Source: an uncultured Bifidobacterium sp. (lineage in GTDB: Bacteria > Actinomycetota > Actinomycetes > Actinomycetales > Bifidobacteriaceae). Taken from it: a stretch of DNA of 9,897 nucleotides. The position numbers and the translations under genes were made by a program. Where the stretch lies: assembly GCA_937874315.1 (NCBI GenBank), contig CALNAE010000272.1, forward strand, positions 1-9,897. The letters are read 5' to 3'. Numbering within the stretch: the stretch's first letter is position 1; each line of letters opens with the position of its first letter. The notes beneath the pieces are model-generated. The model had not been told where the DNA came from, ran no database searches, and worked only from the letters and a program-made list of their open reading frames with translations. Positions 5,669-9,897 of this stretch are shown here, piece by piece.

Positions 5669-8077
5669 CTAGTCGACGGCAACGTCCACGCGATCGGTTG
5701 TCTCCAACGGCGGAGGAACCTCGCGGACGGTTTGCGCAGATGCGGGTTGGGCATGCAGCGCATGGAAAACGGCCTCGGCCTTCGCCGATCCGATGCCATC
5801 AACCTGTTGCAGTTCCTCGATACTCGCCGCTCGGATCCGACGCAGTGAGCCGAAGGCGTTGAGCAGTTTGCGCTGATACGTGGTCCCGATGCCCGGGATG
5901 TCATCGAGTGCGGAGCGCAGCGCGCCTTTCCTACGCACCTGGCGATGATAGGTGATCGCGAAGCGGTGGGCCTCATCGCGTACGCGTTGCAGCAAATACA
6001 TGCCTTCCGACTGCCGTTTGAGAATGATCGGGTAGTCGTCGTCGGGCACCCAGACCTCCTCGAGTCGTTTCGCCAACCCACAGATGGCGACGTCCTCGAC
6101 GCCGCTGTCGCGCAAGGCCTTGGCAGCGGCCATGACCTGCGGTTTGCCGCCATCCACCACGATCAGATTCGGCGTATAGGCGAAGCGACGAGGCACCGCG
6201 CGCCGTTGGACCCGAACGGCATCGTCGTTCTTCGGTTTCGGTCTCTCCCGGTTCGGTTTCTCTTCCTCGTGCCCCGCGTCATCATCGGCGCGCAGAGTGG
6301 CGTCAAAGCTCTCACCGGAATCACCCGCGACGTTGCCGTGTTTGAACCGTCGGGTCAGGGTCTCGTACATGGCGCTGAGATCGTCCAACGCGCCCTTGCC
6401 ATCGTCTCCGCGGATGGCGAAACGCCGATACTCTGATTTTCTGGCCACGGCATCCTCGAAGACCACCATCGAGGCGACCTGGAACTGGCCTGCGATGGTG
6501 TTCGAAATGTCGTAGCATTCGATGCGCAAGGGCGCCTTCGGCAGACCGAGCGCCCGTGCGACGTCGTTCATGGCCTCGGTCCGCGCGCCCAGATCCGCTA
6601 TGCGATTCATCTTGCTGCGCTGCAATGCCTGGGTCGCGTTATCGTTCGCTCGCTCCATCAGCGTGTGCTTTTCGCCGCGGCTCGCGACGTGGATGATGAC
6701 GTTGGACCCGCGCATCGTGCCCAGCCATCCCTCCAGCTGCCCACGACGTTTGGGCTCGATGGGAACGATGATCTCCGGTGGTATAGGGGATATCGGAGCC
6801 AGCAGATCCGCGCGCCCGGTGCGTTCCTGACGCTCACGACGGGAACGCGTCGCCTGCGCACGCCGAGTCGCGTTGATCGCGGTCAACGACTGCGTGGAAC
6901 CGACCGCGTCCCGATTCCTCGCGATGGCTATGCCGCCCTCCTGCAACTCGGAGGGGTTCGGACCCTTTTCACGATCGGAGCGGATCGACTCGGCACGCTG
7001 CGAGCCATCGGCGGCGGCAACGGCCGTCGATGGAATATTCAGGGGCAGCACGGGACGGCCTTCCTGCTCGCCGATGAGGTCCGAATACACCTGCACGATG
7101 AGATCGGAGATCAAATCGTCGTCGCTGATGTCCTCGACGCGTTCGACACCCCAATTGCGCTCGCCGCGTATGGAGCCCGCGCGCACGAAGAACGCATGGA
7201 CGGAGGCCTCCAACTCGTCGGTACTAAACCCGAAGACGTCGAGATCCGTGTCCGAATCGAAGATGACCGCGTTCTGCTGACCGACCGTTTCAAGCATCTG
7301 AATCTGGTCACGCAGACGGGCGGCGCGCTCGAAATCGAGATCCGCGCTCGACTGTTTCATCTCCTGCGTGAGCTGTCGGATGAAGCTCGTGCCCAACCGT
7401 CCCGTCAGCACGCCGACCAGATGTTCGCAGTCCTTGCGATGTTCCTCGTTGCTGATGCGTCCCACGCACGGTGCGGAGCATTTTCCTATCGATGCGAGTA
7501 GACATGGCCGGCCGGAGAGCCGCGCGCGATTGAACACCGCCTTCGTGCAGCTGCGCACGGGGAAGGTCTTGAGCAGCAGATCCAGCGAATGCCGCAGGTC
7601 CCAGACTTTGGCGTACGGACCGAAATATCTCGTGTCGCGGCGTTTGCGGTTTCGGGTCACCCATACGCGTGGCACCGGTTCTCCCACGGAGATGGCGAGG
7701 TACGGATAGGTCTTGTCGTCGCGGAACACCACGTTGAACCGTGGGTCGAATTCCTTGATCCAAGTGTATTCGAGGGTCAGCGCCTCCAACTCGGTGCCCA
7801 CGACCGTCCATTCGAGGCTCCGTGCGGTGAGCACCATGGTCTGGGTGCGTGGATGAAGCTGATGCAGCGGCTGGAAATAGTTGGTCAGCCTATTGCGCAG
7901 ATTCTTCGCCTTCCCGACGTAAATCACCCGACCGTCACCGTCGCGCCATTTATAGACGCCGGGCTCGGCGGGAATATCGCCGGTCTTCGGCCGGAAGGCG
8001 TCGCGTGAATCGCCGAGGAGACTGGCGGTTTTCCGCCATTGTCCCGGGCTGTGCCGCTCAAAATCGCCGCCGCTCAT
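5669..8077 (-). CDS. uvrC: Excinuclease ABC subunit C
   Basis: UvrC makes the two incisions flanking damaged DNA after UvrA and UvrB locate the lesion. Domains in order: a GIY-YIG nuclease for the 3' cut (GVYKW at 40-44, IYVGKAKNLRNR at 52-63); a Cys group at 177, 192, 200 and 204 matching the spacing of the iron-sulfur cluster site reported for UvrC; a UVR motif contacting UvrB at about 239-265; an RNase H-like nuclease for the 5' cut (ECYDISN at 520-526 with Asp523, VVDGGKPQ at 640-647 with Asp642); and tandem helix-hairpin-helix motifs at 725-775 (DIPGIG, VDGIG). At 802 residues it exceeds the usual 600-700 because of two hydrophilic insertions, near 345-428 and 578-630. The ATG start overlaps the uvrA stop as ATGA; only a weak GGA precedes it. 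Confidence 0.97.
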   Translation of the reverse strand: MSGGDFERHSPGQWRKTASLLGDSRDAFRPKTGDIPAEPGVYKWRDGDGRVIYVGKAKNLRNRLTNYFQPLHQLHPRTQTMVLTARSLEWTVVGTELEALTLEYTWIKEFDPRFNVVFRDDKTYPYLAISVGEPVPRVWVTRNRKRRDTRYFGPYAKVWDLRHSLDLLLKTFPVRSCTKAVFNRARLSGRPCLLASIGKCSAPCVGRISNEEHRKDCEHLVGVLTGRLGTSFIRQLTQEMKQSSADLDFERAARLRDQIQMLETVGQQNAVIFDSDTDLDVFGFSTDELEASVHAFFVRAGSIRGERNWGVERVEDISDDDLISDLIVQVYSDLIGEQEGRPVLPLNIPSTAVAAADGSQRAESIRSDREKGPNPSELQEGGIAIARNRDAVGSTQSLTAINATRRAQATRSRRERQERTGRADLLAPISPIPPEIIVPIEPKRRGQLEGWLGTMRGSNVIIHVASRGEKHTLMERANDNATQALQRSKMNRIADLGARTEAMNDVARALGLPKAPLRIECYDISNTIAGQFQVASMVVFEDAVARKSEYRRFAIRGDDGKGALDDLSAMYETLTRRFKHGNVAGDSGESFDATLRADDDAGHEEEKPNRERPKPKNDDAVRVQRRAVPRRFAYTPNLIVVDGGKPQVMAAAKALRDSGVEDVAICGLAKRLEEVWVPDDDYPIILKRQSEGMYLLQRVRDEAHRFAITYHRQVRRKGALRSALDDIPGIGTTYQRKLLNAFGSLRRIRAASIEELQQVDGIGSAKAEAVFHALHAQPASAQTVREVPPPLETTDRVDVAVD

Positions 8078-9897
8078 CGCCGAGATCCACGAGAGTCGGC
8101 GTCGTCACGTGTGCCGTCCGCGACCGCGAAATCGTTCTTGACGCCCAGCATCGGGGCCAGAAACCTGCCCGTCCAGCTGTCGGCATTGCGCGCGACCTGT
8201 TCCGGGGTGCCTTGGGCAACCAGCGTTCCGCCGCCATCGCCACCCTCCGGTCCGAGATCGATGAGCCAATCGGCCGATTTCACAACATCGAGATTGTGTT
8301 CGATGACGATAACCGTGTTGCCCTTATCGACCAAGCCCTGCAGCACGAGCAGCAGTTTGCGCACATCTTCGAAATGCAGGCCGGTGGTGGGTTCGTCGAG
8401 GATATAGACCGTCTGCCCCGTGGACCGGCGTTGCAGCTCGGTGGAGAGCTTCACGCGTTGCGATTCGCCCCCGGACAGTGTGGGGGCGGGCTGTCCCAGC
8501 CGGATATACCCCAGACCTACTTTAGTGAGGGTGTCCAGATAACGAGAGATGGAGGGATACGCCTTGAAGAACCGCGCAGCCTCCTCGATCGGCATGTCCA
8601 AGACGTCGGACACCGTTTTGCCGTTGTACCTGATCTCCAACGTCTCGCGGTTATAGCGTTTGCCGTGGCACTCCTCGCACTCGACGTAGACATCCGGCAG
8701 GAAATTCATCTCGATCTTCAATGTGCCATCGCCGTGGCAGGCCTCGCAACGACCACCCTTGACGTTGAAGGAGAATCTACCGGGACCGTAGCCGCGCACC
8801 TGCGCCTCCGGGGTCTTGGCGAACAACGTTCTGATCTTGTCCCAGACACCGGTGTAGGTCGCGGGGTTCGAACGGGGGGTTCTTCCAATCGGGTTCTGAT
8901 CGACATGGATAACCTTGTCGCAGGCCTCGATGCCTTCCACCCGGGTGTGTTTGCCGGGTACGATGCGCGCGCCGTTGAGTTTGTCGGCGAGCACCGGATA
9001 GAGGATCGAGTTGACGAGCGTCGACTTGCCCGAACCCGAAACCCCGGTGACGCAGGTCATGACGCCCAGAGGGAACGACACGTCGAGGTTCTTGAGATTG
9101 TTCTCACGGGCATCTACGACCTTGAGCTGCCTAGTCTTCTTAACCTTGCGGCGGCGTTTGGGGACGGCTATTTCGCGTCGCCCGGCGATGTAGTCTCCGG
9201 TGATGGAGCGTTCGGCGTCGATCAGATGGCCTGCCGGCCCCGAATAGACCACCTCTCCGCCATGCTCCCCCGCCCCCGGGCCGATGTCGACGAGCCAGTC
9301 GGCCTTCTCTATGGTCTCCTGATCGTGCTCCACGACGATAAGGGTGTTGCCCAAATCACGCAGGTGGTGCAGGGTCTCGATCAGCCGTTCGTTATCTCGT
9401 TGGTGCAGGCCGATCGACGGCTCATCCAGCACGTACATGACGCCGACCAGTCCGGAACCGATCTGGGTGGCCAGCCGGATGCGCTGGGCCTCGCCTCCGG
9501 ATAGCGTCTTGGCGGCGCGGGACAGCGTCAGGTAATTCAGCCCGACGTCGTTGAGGAATCCCAATCTCGCCTGAATCTCCTTGAGCACCTCGCCGGCGAT
9601 GGTGGCCGCGGCGCCTTCGAGATGCAGCTGCCGCGCCCAACGCAATTCCCGTTCGATGGGCATGTCGCAGATGTCGGCGATCGAACGGCCCTCGACAGTG
9701 ACGGCCAATACCTCCGGCTTGAGCCGGCGGCCCTGACACGACTGACAGGGAACCTCGCGCATGTAGGACTCGTAGTATTGCCGCATCTGCTCGGAATCGG
9801 TCTCGTCATGCCGACGCATCAAGGTGCGCACCACGCCCTCGAATCCCGTCGAGTATTCGCGCATGCGTCCCCACCGGTTGCGATAGGAGACCTTGAC
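8074..9897 (-). CDS. uvrA: Excinuclease ABC subunit A, C-terminal two thirds
   Basis: The 5' end lies beyond the right edge; 607 residues of a protein normally 940-1000 long are visible. UvrA is the ABC-type ATPase dimer that finds DNA damage and loads UvrB. Numbering the visible part from 1: it enters at VSYRNRWGRMREYSTGFEG; CQSC at 51-54 is the second Cys pair of the first zinc module; LSGGEAQ at 132-138 and LDEP at 157-160 are the signature and Walker B of the first ATPase; GVSGSGKS at 285-292 is the Walker A of the second; Cys384, 387, 407 and 410 form the second zinc finger; LSGGESQ at 474-480 and LDEP at 500-503 complete the second ATPase. No key residue is missing. The reading frame is open to the window edge, so the apparent ATG at 9864 is internal. 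The C-terminal tail overlaps uvrC. Confidence 0.98.
   Translation of the reverse strand, partial: VKVSYRNRWGRMREYSTGFEGVVRTLMRRHDETDSEQMRQYYESYMREVPCQSCQGRRLKPEVLAVTVEGRSIADICDMPIERELRWARQLHLEGAAATIAGEVLKEIQARLGFLNDVGLNYLTLSRAAKTLSGGEAQRIRLATQIGSGLVGVMYVLDEPSIGLHQRDNERLIETLHHLRDLGNTLIVVEHDQETIEKADWLVDIGPGAGEHGGEVVYSGPAGHLIDAERSITGDYIAGRREIAVPKRRRKVKKTRQLKVVDARENNLKNLDVSFPLGVMTCVTGVSGSGKSTLVNSILYPVLADKLNGARIVPGKHTRVEGIEACDKVIHVDQNPIGRTPRSNPATYTGVWDKIRTLFAKTPEAQVRGYGPGRFSFNVKGGRCEACHGDGTLKIEMNFLPDVYVECEECHGKRYNRETLEIRYNGKTVSDVLDMPIEEAARFFKAYPSISRYLDTLTKVGLGYIRLGQPAPTLSGGESQRVKLSTELQRRSTGQTVYILDEPTTGLHFEDVRKLLLVLQGLVDKGNTVIVIEHNLDVVKSADWLIDLGPEGGDGGGTLVAQGTPEQVARNADSWTGRFLAPMLGVKNDFAVADGTRDDADSRGSRR

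Noticed and set aside
7849..9504. A 551-codon plus-strand open frame opposite uvrA and the start of uvrC.
   Set aside because: Its composition mirrors the uvrA codons in reverse and it has no domain of its own; a shadow frame.
9862..9864. ATG at 9864 as the start of uvrA.
   Set aside because: The frame stays open to the window edge and encodes conserved UvrA sequence upstream, so this is an internal Met.
1..9897. A hidden novel system, mobile element or CRISPR array.
   Set aside because: All space is taken by syntenic housekeeping genes on one strand with short gaps; I saw no integrase, transposase, terminal repeats, spaced direct repeats or RNA gene.

Overview
This window looks like ordinary core chromosome from an actinobacterium, most likely Bifidobacterium or a close relative in the Bifidobacteriaceae. 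The reasons are a GC-rich sequence with strong AGGAGG-type ribosome-binding sites and some GTG/TTG starts, a WhiA homologue, protein sequences that resemble bifidobacterial TpiA, Pgk, RapZ and UvrC as I remember them, and the gene order itself. I assign the family from recall and motif reading, not from a search, and I cannot name a species.

Every gene I can support is on the minus strand, so transcription runs from high to low coordinates. In that order they are: uvrA (8074-9897, 5' end outside the window), uvrC (5669-8077), aroE (4547-5620), rapZ (3585-4550), whiA (2481-3428), pgk (1162-2367), tpiA (185-1006) and secG (1-88, only its first 29 codons). uvrA/uvrC overlap by ATGA and aroE/rapZ overlap by GTGA, which suggests translational coupling. 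The other gaps are 48 nt (uvrC-aroE), 156 nt (rapZ-whiA), 113 nt (whiA-pgk), 155 nt (pgk-tpiA) and 96 nt (tpiA-secG).

The functions fall in three blocks. UvrA and UvrC are nucleotide excision repair proteins: damage recognition and dual incision. AroE makes shikimate for aromatic amino acids, RapZ is a nucleotide-binding and RNA-linked regulator, and WhiA is a DNA-binding regulator. Pgk and TpiA are lower-glycolysis enzymes, and SecG belongs to the protein-export channel. Many Gram-positive genomes keep rapZ, yvcK and whiA together, and gap, pgk and tpiA together. Here yvcK is missing between rapZ and whiA, and gap is missing before pgk.

I see no mobile element, CRISPR array, tRNA, rRNA, phage gene or novel defence system. 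The non-coding structure most worth a second look is in the pgk-tpiA gap: two consecutive hairpins, one a perfect 20-bp inverted repeat without a U-tract. The remaining observations concern lineage-style insertions in UvrC and AroE, an Arg in the RapZ P-loop and start-codon choices. No stretch longer than 300 bases lacks a gene.
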